Shown here: positions 29,197-38,547 of the stretch, piece by piece | Layout: each line of letters begins with the position of its first letter | Numbering within the stretch: the first letter of the stretch is position 1 | The notes under the pieces: generated by a model | Databases searched by the model: none | What the model was told of the DNA's origin: nothing | The model's input: only the letters and a program-made list of their open reading frames with translations | NCBI RefSeq assembly: GCF_001610895.1 | Contig: NZ_CP011273.1 | Coordinates: 3,596,001 to 3,660,000 of the forward strand | Reading direction: 5' to 3' | Origin: Planctomyces sp. SH-PL62 | GTDB lineage: Bacteria; Planctomycetota; Planctomycetia; Isosphaerales; Isosphaeraceae | DNA length: 64,000 nucleotides | Translations under genes and position numbers: made by a program

Positions 29197-30283
29197 TTCC
29201 CCCCGGCGACAGGGCGCGACGGATCGCCACCAGGGTCGGCGTGCGACGGCGGGGGATGCGCGCCTCCTCGTCGTCGAGGAACCAGCGAACCGTGCGCTCA
29301 ATGGCTTCCTGATAGGTCAGGGCGGGCGTCCAGCCCAGCATTCGTCGGGCCTTCTCCGTGCTGTAGCTCAGTCGGCGCCCCAGCAGCCAGGCGCCGTACC
29401 GCGTCACGCGGGGGGGCTTCGGGTTCCGCAGGAGGCGCTCCCGCAGTTCCAGGGCGTAGCCGCCGTAGAAGGCGTACCAGTACGGATAGCGCCAGGTGAC
29501 GCGGGGGACGCCGACCGCGTCGGCCAGCATGTCGAGGAATTCGCGCTGGGTGATTTCCGAATGGCTGGTGACGTTGTACGCCTCGCCGACCGAGCCCGGG
29601 TCGTCGGCCGCCAGGATCATGGCGTCGGCGACCACGCCGGCGTACACGGCGCTCAGGGGGTTGTCCCCCTTGCCGACGATCGAGACCCGGCCCCAGCGGA
29701 ACTCCCGGATCAGCCTGGGAATGGTCGTGCGATCGCGCTCGCCGAAGATCCAGCTCGGCCGGACGACGGTCAGCGGGAGTCCGTCGGTCTCGGCCATCCT
29801 CCAGAGGAGCCGCTCGCACTCAACTTTGCTCCGGGTGTAGTAGTCGAGCGCCCAGATGTTCTCGCCGAGCGGGTGGGACTCGAGGATCGGCTCCTCGCGG
29901 TCGTGGGGATGGCCGTAGGCGCTGGTGGAACTGACGTGGACGAACCGACCGACGCCGGCCTTCGCCGACGCCTCGGCGAGCACGCGCGTGGCGTCGATGC
30001 AGCCGACCTGGAACTCGCTCCAGCTTCCCCAGTCGCCCACCTTCGCCGCGCAGTGGTAGACGACGTCCACGGCGTCGAGGGCTCGCTCCACGGCGCGGAC
30101 GTCGAGCAGGTCGCCCTGGGACGGCTCCACTCCCTGTTCGTCCAGGAAGGTCGTGTCGCTGGACGCACGGACGAGGGCGCGGACGTGGTCGCCCCGGGCG
30201 CGCAGCCTGGCGACGAGGTGGCTGCCCAGCAAGCCGGTGGCCCCGGTGACGAGGGCGCGTCGGGGTCCTTCGAATCGGCTCAT
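29108..30283 (-). CDS. NAD-dependent epimerase/3-beta-HSD-type SDR
   Basis: 391 aa extended short-chain dehydrogenase. Rossmann motif TGATGLLGSHLV near the N-terminus, catalytic Ser-Tyr-x3-Lys as VSSTSAYG and DYYTRSKVECE, and downstream PSWIFGERDRTTIPRLI. The C-terminal 35 residues (TARPERPTSSPGSPDSTPAA) are a low-complexity tail that overlaps the end of the opposing gene. The ATG at 30283 is chosen because MSRFEGPRRALVTGATG is the natural N-terminus. It follows the Fur-family gene by 32 nt. Probably modifies a nucleotide sugar or sterol-like substrate. Confidence 0.9.
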   Translation of the reverse strand: MSRFEGPRRALVTGATGLLGSHLVARLRARGDHVRALVRASSDTTFLDEQGVEPSQGDLLDVRAVERALDAVDVVYHCAAKVGDWGSWSEFQVGCIDATRVLAEASAKAGVGRFVHVSSTSAYGHPHDREEPILESHPLGENIWALDYYTRSKVECERLLWRMAETDGLPLTVVRPSWIFGERDRTTIPRLIREFRWGRVSIVGKGDNPLSAVYAGVVADAMILAADDPGSVGEAYNVTSHSEITQREFLDMLADAVGVPRVTWRYPYWYAFYGGYALELRERLLRNPKPPRVTRYGAWLLGRRLSYSTEKARRMLGWTPALTYQEAIERTVRWFLDDEEARIPRRRTPTLVAIRRALSPGGIRTARPERPTSSPGSPDSTPAATATTAER

Positions 30284-30315
30284 AGGGTCGGCCTCGATCG
30301 CTTTCGGGGGATGTA

Positions 30316-30708
30316 TTAGAAGTCGTACGCCGGCGCAGGGCACCGATCGCAGCAGCCGTAGAGTACCACGTCATGGCTGCCGACGACGAATCCCGGCGGC
30401 GTCAGGATCTGGAAGCCCACCGAGGAGCCTGGAACGTCGAAGGAGCGGCCGCAGGCGCTGCAGATGAAGTGATGGTGGTGTTTCGAGGCGGCGTCCCGGA
30501 GATCGTATCGGTCGGCCGCGCCCGGGATCCGGACGGGAATCAGGGTTCCTTCTTCAAGCAGGCTCTCGATGACCTGCTGGACCGTCGCCGCGTCCAGGCC
30601 GGGGACGTCCCTCCGGGCCAGTTCCAGGATTTCCACGGCGCTCAGGGAACGGCCCGCTTCGAGGATGGATCGCCGGATCGCCTCATGCGGCTCGGTGTTT
30701 CGGCTCAA
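30316..30708 (-). CDS. Fur-family metal-dependent transcriptional regulator
   Basis: 130 aa. Winged-helix N-terminal half (RRSILEAGRSLSAVEILELAR, AATVQQVIESLLEEGTLIPV), then the metal-binding hinge HHHHFICSACGRSF (His77-80, Cys83, Cys86) and a C-terminal Cys pair region (GCCDRCPAPAYDF). This is the Fur/PerR/Zur fold; which metal or peroxide it senses cannot be told from sequence alone. It could be the factor acting on the palindrome before feoA at 17041, but Planctomycetes often have several Fur paralogs. Followed by the SDR gene. Confidence 0.9.
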   Translation of the reverse strand: MSRNTEPHEAIRRSILEAGRSLSAVEILELARRDVPGLDAATVQQVIESLLEEGTLIPVRIPGAADRYDLRDAASKHHHHFICSACGRSFDVPGSSVGFQILTPPGFVVGSHDVVLYGCCDRCPAPAYDF

Positions 30709-30839
30709 CGGCGTCTTCCTCGTGATCGAGGCGCGACGGGGCGGCTCCGAGACGCCCGTCGCCGGCCTCAGGCACTTGAATTATCGGATAACCATCCGAA
30801 AGCACAAGCGGCAACCTTGGGGCCGGCCCCCGGGCGGGG

Positions 30840-32480
30840 TCAGTAATAGAGCTGGCCGCGGATCCAGAACAGGTCGTTGATCCGGCTGTGGAGATGGGGG
30901 TTGAGCTCGACGGGTGAGTCGTAGTAGGAGCGTTGCCAGTCGAGATAGATCTTGAGGTAGCTGGTGAGGTACCAGTTCAGGCCGATGTCGGTCAGGGCCA
31001 GGCCGTTCGTCCATTTCTCGCGGTCGGCAAGCCCGGCGCGGAAGACCTCGTCGCTGAGGCGAAGCTCGCTGAACCGGGCGAACAGCTCGACGGCTCCGGG
31101 ACCCCAGGAGTTCCGCGTCGGATCGAACGGGCGGAGCGGGTCGACCCGGCTTCGATCCCGGACCTTCTCGCCGGTGAGGAAGTAGGCGAGCGTGATATGG
31201 CTGCCGGTCGCCGGCACCGAGAACAGCCGGAACGGCATCCCGCTTCGGGTGTAGTGGTCGCGGCTCCCCTGCCATTCGGCCTCGAACGACATCCCGCCGA
31301 CGTACCAGGCGAGATGCGCGGCGATCGCGCTATGGTCGCCGCTGAGGTAGGCGTCCTCCTCGAAATCCAGGAACAGCGAGGTCGCGCGGCGGGCGGCCTC
31401 GTCGTTCTCGGAAGACTGGAGCGAGGTCCGCAAGGGGAGCGGCCGTTGGGGGACGACCTGCTCTCCCAGATATCCGGAGAAGCCGAAATTGAAGTCGCGA
31501 AGCAGGGGGAACCGTTCGGTCTTCAGGAACGGCTTGAAGTTGAGGTAGGAGACGGCGTCTCGGGTGGTGTTCTCGTCCGCCAGGCCGGTCAGGTGGCCGT
31601 CGAAGCCGCCGACGGCGTACTCCATGCGGTCGTCGAACAGCAGGCCGTGGGCCATCAGCCCCGCCGACCGAGAGAGCCCGAAATTGAGCGGGAAGAGGGA
31701 ACGCTCCGGGGTGATGAAGTACTGCTCCAGGTGGTCGTACCAATCATAGCTGTACGGGACCAGGGTACGGCCGAACCGGATCCGGAATCGAGGGTCGATG
31801 TTGACGTCGACGTTGCCGTCCAGCAGGTCCCAGACTCCCTCGACGCTCCTCTGGATGGACACCTCGTAGTCGAAGAGGCGGGTCAGCCTGCCTTCGAAGT
31901 AGATGCGGACGCGGGGGATGTACAGGCCGCTGGACGCGGGGATCTGGTCGCCCGGCGAGAAGAGCTTGAAGTCGGTCTGATCCAGGATGCGGAAGCGGAG
32001 CTGGTACTCGTCGTCGAACGACCGCAGGGCGACCCCTTCCTCGCCGAAGGCCGCGCGGAGGGGAAGCTCCGGGAACGTCGGCCTGTCCGACGCCTCGTCC
32101 GCCTGGTCGCCCGTCGATTCGTCGTGGTCCGAGGGCGAATCCCGGAATCCCTCCGAGCCGAGCAGGGGTTCGAGGTCCGTCGCCGGCGACCCCTCGTCCG
32201 CGTTCCGCCCGTCCTGGCGTTCAAGGCGGTCTCGCAGCTCCTCGTACTTCGACTCCAGCGAGCGATAGCGCTCGTCGGCGGCCCGGCGGTCGCGCTCGGA
32301 CCGGTCGAGACGTTCCAGGATGGCCCGGTTCATCGACTCGAGGTCGCGGAAGCGGGCGTCGAGCGAGCCGGCGGGAGCCTCGGCGCGCGAGGGGGCTGGA
32401 TCGGTCGGGGGTCCGTCGGCCGCGACGCCTCCGACCGGGATGGAAAGCGCCGCGAGTGTGAGGATCGCCCTGGGCTTCAT
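30840..32480 (-). CDS. Outer-membrane porin of the phosphate-selective (OprO/OprP) type
   Basis: 546 aa. Signal peptide (ILTLAALSIPVGGVAADG), then a coiled coil at about 45-95 (SLESKYEELRDRLERQ) as in many planctomycete porins that reach toward the cell wall. An acidic linker follows, then a beta-barrel of about 16 strands ending in an aromatic C-terminus (LFWIRGQLYY). The barrel has typical phrases YIPRVRIYFEGRLTRLFDYE and GRTLVPYSYDW. Start at ATG 32480 keeps a compact signal peptide. It faces the HlyD/M50 cluster across 346 bp and may be its outer-membrane component (inference). Confidence 0.85.
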   Translation of the reverse strand: MKPRAILTLAALSIPVGGVAADGPPTDPAPSRAEAPAGSLDARFRDLESMNRAILERLDRSERDRRAADERYRSLESKYEELRDRLERQDGRNADEGSPATDLEPLLGSEGFRDSPSDHDESTGDQADEASDRPTFPELPLRAAFGEEGVALRSFDDEYQLRFRILDQTDFKLFSPGDQIPASSGLYIPRVRIYFEGRLTRLFDYEVSIQRSVEGVWDLLDGNVDVNIDPRFRIRFGRTLVPYSYDWYDHLEQYFITPERSLFPLNFGLSRSAGLMAHGLLFDDRMEYAVGGFDGHLTGLADENTTRDAVSYLNFKPFLKTERFPLLRDFNFGFSGYLGEQVVPQRPLPLRTSLQSSENDEAARRATSLFLDFEEDAYLSGDHSAIAAHLAWYVGGMSFEAEWQGSRDHYTRSGMPFRLFSVPATGSHITLAYFLTGEKVRDRSRVDPLRPFDPTRNSWGPGAVELFARFSELRLSDEVFRAGLADREKWTNGLALTDIGLNWYLTSYLKIYLDWQRSYYDSPVELNPHLHSRINDLFWIRGQLYY

Positions 32481-32826
32481 CCGTTTCGCAGCCCGCCTCT
32501 TTCGCCTGCCTTCGCGAGATCGCCGCATCGCACGGCGGCGCGACGGATCACGGCCCAAATGCATGAGCCGGCATGGGCTTTATCGACCCTGCGGAGGACG
32601 GTCTTGATTCCCCGATCGTTGAAGTCGGAACCCGCCGGGAGACGCCCGCGCGGATTTTCGACGGGAACGTCAGGAATGTGCCGGGAGTCGCCGTCCCGTT
32701 GTCCATGTCAAGCTGCGTCGCGCGCCGGTTCGGGAGCTTTGGAGGTCGGGGCGCGGCCGTCGCCGAGTGGACATGGATCCCGCCGGGGTGCGAGACGACC
32801 CCGGTCCTCAACGAACTGGTACCACC
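32481..32826. other. 346-bp divergent regulatory gap between porin and export-like cluster
   Basis: No gene seen. It separates the porin (minus) from the GAF-HlyD gene (plus). No clear -35/-10 pair is recognised on either strand, and only weak Shine-Dalgarno matches precede the two starts. Confidence 0.5.
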
Positions 32827-34923
32827 ATGCCGGAAGAAACCATCGACGCCGGTCTGCTCGAGCAGACGAAGAATCAGATCCGCAAGCTGGTGGCCGAGAT
32901 CGCCGATCTGGCCGAGTCGGACGTCCAGCCCGGCGAATTCTATGGGGAATTCCTGAACCGGGCCGTGGCGGCGACCGCCGCGTCCGGCGGCGCGTTCTGG
33001 CTGCTGGACGGTCGGGGCGGGCTCCGGCTCCAGTATCAGCTCGACTTCGCCCAGACCGGCCTCATGGACGGGCGGGTGAAGACCGCCTCCCACGACGCGC
33101 TGCTCGGCTGCATGGTCCAGGCCTCGCAGCCCCAGGTGATCCCCCCCGGCGCGGTGATCGAGGGGATGCCACAGGCGTTCAACCCGACCCACCTGACGAT
33201 CATCCTCGCCCCCCTGATCGTCGATAAGCAGGTGGTCGGCCTGCTCGAAATCCTGATGGACCCGAACCGCCGGGCCGCCCAGCAGAAGAGCACGCTGCGG
33301 TTCGTCGGCGACCTCACCGACCTGGCCGCGAACTATCTGAAGAACCGCCAGATGCGGCAGATGGTCTCGCAGCAGCGGATGTGGAATCAGCTGGAGACCT
33401 TCACCCACCAGATCCACCACACGCTGGACTTCAAGGAGACCACCTACGCCGTCGTCAACGACGGCAAGCGACTGGTCGGCTGCGACCGCCTGAGCGTGGC
33501 CATGAAGATCTCGGGCCGGACCCTGGTCGAGGCGATCAGCGGCCAGGAGGTCGTCGAGCAGCGGTCGAACCAGGTCCGCGAGCTGACCAAGCTCTGCAAG
33601 GCGGTGCTCCGCTCCGGCGAGGACCTCGTCTACACCGGCCACACCGAGGGGTTCGCCCCGGACATCCGCGACGCCCTGGAACTCTACGTCGACGAGTCGG
33701 GCTCGAAGGCCGTCGCCGTCGTCCTCCTCTACAAGCCCGAGAAGGAGGAGGGGCCGGAGCGCAAGGAGAAGGTCGCCTACGGCTGCCTGGTCGCCGAGCA
33801 GATCGGCGACGAGATCGCCCCGACCGACATGCACGCCCGGACCGAGGTGGTCTCGCGGCACGCCTCGACGGCCCTCTGGAACGCCCAGGAGCACCACCGG
33901 ATCTTCCTCCGGCCCGTCCTCAAGGCGATGGGCTCCCCCTGGCGGCTCCTGCGGGGCCGGACCCTGGCCAAGATCCTGGCCGTGCTGGCCCTGATCGTCG
34001 CCCTGATCGGCGCGCTCACCTTCGTCCCCTGGAACCTCCGCATCGAGGGCCGAGGCTCGCTCCTCCCCGAAGAGCGGCACACCGTCTACGCCCCCAACCC
34101 GGGCATCATCGTCGAGGCCCCCGTCGAGCACGGCGACCGCGTCAAGAAGGGGGACGTGATCGCCCGCCTGGACAGCCGCGAGCTGGAGAAGGAGCTCAAG
34201 AAGCTCACCGCCGAGTACAACAAGGCCAACACCCAGGGCCTGATCCTCCGCCAGCAGGAGGAGTCGGCCAACGAGCGCGAGCGGAACCGGCAGGAAGGCC
34301 TGCAGCTCCAGGCCCAGCTCACCGAGGCCCAGATCACCGCCCGGAGCACCAAGGAGCAGATCGACATCACCAAGGAGCAGATCGACGAGATGTCGATCCG
34401 CGCCCCGCACGACGGCCTCATCACCACCTGGGACGTCAAGAAGACGCTGCTAGGCCGCCCGGTCGACATCGGCACCGACCTGCTCCAGCTCGCCGAGACC
34501 GAGGGCGAATGGGTGCTCGAGGTCGAGGTGCCGGACGACGACATGGGCCCGGTCCTGGCCGCCCAGGCCCGGCTCGACGCCGAGGTCGCCGCCGGGACCA
34601 AGCCCGCCGGGTCCACCCTGGCGGCCTACTTCGTGGTGATGACCGAGCCCGAGCACCGCTACCAGGGCTACGTCCGCCGGATCGCCGCCAAGGCCGAGAC
34701 CAAGACCGAGAGCGCCGAACAGCGGCACACCGTCAAGGTCACCGTCGGCTTCAGCGACGCGGTCCGCGCCGAGTTCCTCCAGCGCAACCAGGAGTTCCGC
34801 CCCGGCGCCGAGGTCCGCGCCCGGATCGACTGCGGCGACGCCCGCCTGGCCTACGTCCTCTTCCGCAAGGTCGTCCAGGTCTGGCACGAGTCGGTCCTCT
34901 TCCGCTGGCCGTTCCTCCAGTGA
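32827..34923 (+). CDS. GAF-domain/HlyD-type membrane fusion protein
   Basis: 698 aa. Two GAF-like sensor domains, about residues 35-175 and 195-355 (VNDGKRLVGCDRLSVAM), are followed by one membrane helix at about 379-400 (LAKILAVLALIVALIGALTFV). A lipoyl/biotinyl-like half-motif follows (YAPNPGIIVEAPVEHGDRVKKGDVIARLDS, about 420-450), then a coiled-coil hairpin (450-535) and a second barrel half (APHDGLITTWDVKK). The adaptor is thus tethered in the inner membrane with cytoplasmic GAF domains. First of three clustered genes encoding HlyD-type parts; the ATG at 32827 is chosen at MPEETIDAG. Confidence 0.85.
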   Translation: MPEETIDAGLLEQTKNQIRKLVAEIADLAESDVQPGEFYGEFLNRAVAATAASGGAFWLLDGRGGLRLQYQLDFAQTGLMDGRVKTASHDALLGCMVQASQPQVIPPGAVIEGMPQAFNPTHLTIILAPLIVDKQVVGLLEILMDPNRRAAQQKSTLRFVGDLTDLAANYLKNRQMRQMVSQQRMWNQLETFTHQIHHTLDFKETTYAVVNDGKRLVGCDRLSVAMKISGRTLVEAISGQEVVEQRSNQVRELTKLCKAVLRSGEDLVYTGHTEGFAPDIRDALELYVDESGSKAVAVVLLYKPEKEEGPERKEKVAYGCLVAEQIGDEIAPTDMHARTEVVSRHASTALWNAQEHHRIFLRPVLKAMGSPWRLLRGRTLAKILAVLALIVALIGALTFVPWNLRIEGRGSLLPEERHTVYAPNPGIIVEAPVEHGDRVKKGDVIARLDSRELEKELKKLTAEYNKANTQGLILRQQEESANERERNRQEGLQLQAQLTEAQITARSTKEQIDITKEQIDEMSIRAPHDGLITTWDVKKTLLGRPVDIGTDLLQLAETEGEWVLEVEVPDDDMGPVLAAQARLDAEVAAGTKPAGSTLAAYFVVMTEPEHRYQGYVRRIAAKAETKTESAEQRHTVKVTVGFSDAVRAEFLQRNQEFRPGAEVRARIDCGDARLAYVLFRKVVQVWHESVLFRWPFLQ

Positions 34924-35024
34924 GACGAGGCCGTCGAGAACCCCGAATCCGCGAGCCCGGCGCGTCGGCCGGGCCGCCTCCCCCACACCGCCATCGATCA
35001 TCCCGAGTGGAGGTCCGCCGACCC

Positions 35025-35972
35025 ATGTCCCCCCTGAAGACCGCCGCATCCGTCGCCCTCGGAGCCCTCGCGACCCTCTCCGTCGCCGCGTTCGGCCAGA
35101 ACGGGCCCGCCACGGCCCCGGCCTCGGCGCCGACCGCCACCCTGGTCCTCGACTCGCACGACCAGCTCGCCACCATCGCCTGGATCGAGAAGTCGGACGT
35201 CGCCGCCCTCCGCGAAGGGGTCATGGAGAAGATGGAGCTGCGGCTCGGCGACGCGGCCCAGGCGGGCGCCGAGATCGGCTCGCTCCACAAGGAGATCGCC
35301 GAGCTGAGCGTCGCCAAGAGCAAGCTCACGGCCGAGAGCCGGGGGTCCGTCGAGAAGGCCAAGGCCGCCAGCGAGGTCGCCGAGGCGGCCGTCGCCCGCA
35401 ACCGCCGCCTCGTCGCCCGCAAGGCCGACCTGGTCTCCCAGGAAGAGATGACCAAGTCCGAGGGCGAGTTCAAGGTCGCCGTCGCCCAGGTCAAGGAGGC
35501 CGAGGAGCAGATCGCGATCAACATGGCCGAGCTCGCCCTGGCCGAGCAGATGCTCCGCGAGCACACGATCTACGCGCCGTTCTCCGGCATGATCATCAAG
35601 CGCTACAAGGAGCCGGGCGAGAGCGTCCAGGCCAACGAGGCCGTCGTCCAGATGGGCAACCTCTCCCGGCTCGCGGCCACGGCGTTCGTCCCGCTCGACT
35701 ACGCCTACCGCGTCAAGGTCGGCCAGGTCGTCGAGCTTCAGCCCCGCCTCGACGGCAGCCGCGGCGACCAGTCCATCGAGCGGAAGACCTTCCGGGGCGT
35801 CATCAAGTTCGTCGACCCCGAGGTCCAGGCGATCGCCGAGAGCGCCGTCCGCATCCGCGCCGAGTTCGAGAACCCCGACCTCGAGCTGCGTCCCGGCCTC
35901 AAGGCGGCCATGACCATCTACCTCAACGACGAGGAGGTCGCCGCCCGGCCCTCGTCGCGACCGGCCCGCTGA
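35025..35972 (+). CDS. Periplasmic adaptor (HlyD/RND-type membrane fusion protein)
   Basis: 315 aa with a signal peptide (AASVALGALATLSVAAFGQ). A coiled-coil hairpin (LHKEIAELSVAKSKLTAES, SEVAEAAVARNRRLVARKAD) is flanked by a lipoyl-like half (IYAPFSGMIIKRYKEPGESV) and a beta-barrel (GNLSRLAATAFVPLDYAYRVKVGQVVELQP). It is short, lacking a long membrane-proximal domain. Second in the cluster, 101 nt after the GAF-HlyD gene, with GGAGG before the ATG. Likely bridges inner-membrane and outer-membrane parts of the same machine. Confidence 0.87.
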   Translation: MSPLKTAASVALGALATLSVAAFGQNGPATAPASAPTATLVLDSHDQLATIAWIEKSDVAALREGVMEKMELRLGDAAQAGAEIGSLHKEIAELSVAKSKLTAESRGSVEKAKAASEVAEAAVARNRRLVARKADLVSQEEMTKSEGEFKVAVAQVKEAEEQIAINMAELALAEQMLREHTIYAPFSGMIIKRYKEPGESVQANEAVVQMGNLSRLAATAFVPLDYAYRVKVGQVVELQPRLDGSRGDQSIERKTFRGVIKFVDPEVQAIAESAVRIRAEFENPDLELRPGLKAAMTIYLNDEEVAARPSSRPAR

Positions 35973-36076
35973 CCTGACGCGACGCGGGCCCGATCGACCC
36001 GGCCTCGACGGCCGGGGAGGGCCCGCAACCCCCCCACGAAGACGCCCCGCACGGCCCTGCCGAGGATCGCCGATCG

Positions 36077-38263
36077 ATGAGCGCAGCACCCTCCACCACC
36101 CCGGCGCCCTTCGGACAGGCCGCCGAACATCTCAGGGTCAAGCTCCGCCGGGACCTGGTGGTCCAGCCCCAGTTCTATGAGGGGATGACCCACTACGTCA
36201 TCAAGGACCCGCTGGCCCTCAAGTACTTCCGGTTCAAGATCGAGGAATACTTCCTCCTCCAGCAGTTCGACGGCAAGAACAACCTCCAGGACGTCAAGCG
36301 GGCCTTCGAACGCAAGTACCGGCCCCAGACGATCTCGATCGAGGACCTCACCCGGTTCGTGGCCCAGCTCCACGAGGCCGGCGTCGTCCAGATCGACAGC
36401 CCGGAACAGGCCGCCGCGCTGATCCGCCGCCGTCGCAAGAACAAGTGGAAGAAGGTCTGGGGCTTCCTCGCCAACATCCTGTTCATCAAGATCCCGGTCA
36501 TCGACCCCGAGCGGCTCCTGACCTGGATGTACCCCTATTTCCGCTGGCTCTTCACCCGCGCGTTCGTCGCCGGCAGCGTCTTCCTGATGCTCGCCGCGGT
36601 GACCCTGGTGGTCAGCCAGTGGAGCCAGTTCTACGCCAAGCTCCCCGAGTTCCAGAGCTTCTTCAACTGGTGGACGATCTTCACCTTCTGGATCAGCCTC
36701 GCCGTCGTGAAGATCATCCACGAGTTCGGCCACGGCCTCACCGCCAAGCACTTCGGCGGCGAGGTCCACGAGATGGGGATGCTCTTCCTCGTCCTCACCC
36801 CGGCCCTCTACTGCGACGTCACCGACAGCTGGCTCCTGCCCAACAAGTGGCATCGGATCTGGATCTCGGCCGCCGGCATCTACGTGGAGCTGTTCCTCGC
36901 CAGCATCGCCACCTTCGTCTGGTTCAACACCGAGCAGGGGCTCCTCAACAGCCTCGCGATGGCCGTCATGTTCATCTGCTCGGTCAACACCGTGTTGTTC
37001 AACGCCAACCCGCTGCTGCGGTACGACGGCTACTACGTCATGTCGGACTGGCTGGAGATCCCCAATCTGCGGATCAAGAGCACCCAGTTCTTCACCTACC
37101 TGATCCAGGAGAAGGTGCTCGGCCTGGAGATCCCCGTCCAGAGCTACATGCCGCGGTCGCGGCGGAGCCTGTTCGTCACCTACGCCATCGCCAGCTACCT
37201 GTACCGCTGGGTCGTCACCTTCAGCATCCTGTTCTTCCTGTCCCAGGTCCTCAAGCCGTACAAGCTCCAGGCGCTCAGCTACATGCTGGCCCTCGGCTCG
37301 CTGGTCCCGCTGTTGGGGATGCCCATCTACCAGATCGGTAAATTCCTACGCACCCCCGGGAGGATGCGCAAAGTGAAGAAAGCTCGCGCGGCCGCCTTCG
37401 CCGCGGCGTTCGTCGCCCTCGTGGCCGGCGTCCTGCTGATCCCCACCCCGCTGCGCATCCAGGGGACGCTCGTCCTCTCGCCGGCCAAGCCCACCGAGAT
37501 CTATTCGGAGGTCGAGGGCCGGCTCGTCGAGCTGGCCGTGCTCGACGGCCAGTGGGTCAAGGAAGGCGACGTGATCGCCAAGCTCGTCAACCACGAGAAG
37601 CAGAAGGAGCTGATCCAGCGCCAGTCCGAGCACGACGCCTACTGGTTCAAGGCCCTCTGGTACGGCCGCAGCCCCGAGAACGAGGGCCGCGCCCAGGCCC
37701 GCCAGAGCGTGCAGATGGCCGAGGAGCTGGAGCCCACGCTCGCCAAGATCAACGAGCAGCTCGGCAAGCTGGTCCTCACCGCCCCCCGCGACGGCCAGGT
37801 CATCGGCGTCCCCCACCCCGAGACGGTCGGCCAGTGGGTCAAGCCCGGCAAGCCCTTCTGCGAGGTCGCCGACCCCCACCACCTCGAAGCCCACCTGATC
37901 ATCGACCAGTCCGACATCGAGCTGATCCGCCTCTCGCCCCCGCCCCAGGCCTGGGTCAAGGTCTACGGCCGCTCCGAGATCACCCTCAAGAGCACCGTCG
38001 CCCAGATCGCCAAGCGGAACCGCGAGGAGATCCCCATCGAGCTCTCCAACACCGCCGGAGGTGAGATCGCCGCCTCCCCCGACCCCAAGACCGGCCAGAT
38101 CAAGCCTCAGTCCGCCGTCTACGAGGTCGTCATCCCCATCGAGAACCCCAACCTCGAGTTCCACCCCGGCCAGCGCGGGTTCGCCAAGATCGACGCCGGC
38201 ACCCACACCTTCGGCTGGTGGCTCTGGCGGCTCCTTACCAAGACCTTCCACTTCACCATCTGA
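36077..38263 (+). CDS. M50 (site-2-protease-like) metalloprotease fused to HlyD-type domain
   Basis: 728 aa. N-terminal PqqD-like winged helix (about 40-110, YFRFKIEEYFLLQQFDG), then a polytopic M50 core: zinc motif HEFGH at 215-219 (VVKIIHEFGHGLTAKHFGG), second motif NPLLRYDGYY at 311-320, and about six membrane helices (165-450). A lipoyl/barrel adaptor follows (475-728; EIYSEVEGRLVELAVLDGQWV, LVLTAPRDGQVIGV). Known M50 proteases cut within membranes, and PqqD-like domains bind peptides, so this fusion could process and export a peptide. Third gene of the cluster, 104 nt after the adaptor. Confidence 0.9.
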   Translation: MSAAPSTTPAPFGQAAEHLRVKLRRDLVVQPQFYEGMTHYVIKDPLALKYFRFKIEEYFLLQQFDGKNNLQDVKRAFERKYRPQTISIEDLTRFVAQLHEAGVVQIDSPEQAAALIRRRRKNKWKKVWGFLANILFIKIPVIDPERLLTWMYPYFRWLFTRAFVAGSVFLMLAAVTLVVSQWSQFYAKLPEFQSFFNWWTIFTFWISLAVVKIIHEFGHGLTAKHFGGEVHEMGMLFLVLTPALYCDVTDSWLLPNKWHRIWISAAGIYVELFLASIATFVWFNTEQGLLNSLAMAVMFICSVNTVLFNANPLLRYDGYYVMSDWLEIPNLRIKSTQFFTYLIQEKVLGLEIPVQSYMPRSRRSLFVTYAIASYLYRWVVTFSILFFLSQVLKPYKLQALSYMLALGSLVPLLGMPIYQIGKFLRTPGRMRKVKKARAAAFAAAFVALVAGVLLIPTPLRIQGTLVLSPAKPTEIYSEVEGRLVELAVLDGQWVKEGDVIAKLVNHEKQKELIQRQSEHDAYWFKALWYGRSPENEGRAQARQSVQMAEELEPTLAKINEQLGKLVLTAPRDGQVIGVPHPETVGQWVKPGKPFCEVADPHHLEAHLIIDQSDIELIRLSPPPQAWVKVYGRSEITLKSTVAQIAKRNREEIPIELSNTAGGEIAASPDPKTGQIKPQSAVYEVVIPIENPNLEFHPGQRGFAKIDAGTHTFGWWLWRLLTKTFHFTI

Positions 38264-38292
38264 CGCCGGCGCCGAAGCCGTCGCAAACCCCC

Positions 38293-38330
38293 GAGGCCCG
38301 GCCGCGATCCAACGATCGCCGTCGGGCCTC
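38293..38330 (+). terminator. Two-tier hairpin after the M50-HlyD gene
   Basis: Outer 8-bp stem GAGGCCCG/CGGGCCTC (38293-38300 and 38323-38330) enclosing an inner 6-bp stem GCGATC/GATCGC (38304-38309 and 38314-38319), 30 nt after the stop. It is followed by a weak T-containing stretch, so it likely ends the export-like operon, possibly with help from Rho. Confidence 0.5.
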
Positions 38331-38547
38331 GTCGCTTTCGAATGAACGGACCGCCCGAGGAGCGGCGACGTCCCGTACGGGCTGCAGGATGGTCGTCGGA
38401 CCGATCCCCGACAGGCCGGACGTCGTACCCAGGGGCCGTCTCGACGGAGACGATCCGCCCCTTGTCGAACCGCCCTCGGTCTCCTACTCTCATTTCGATG
38501 CGACGAGAAGTCCGGCGCGTTTCCATCCGTACAGGACGGCGGCGATC

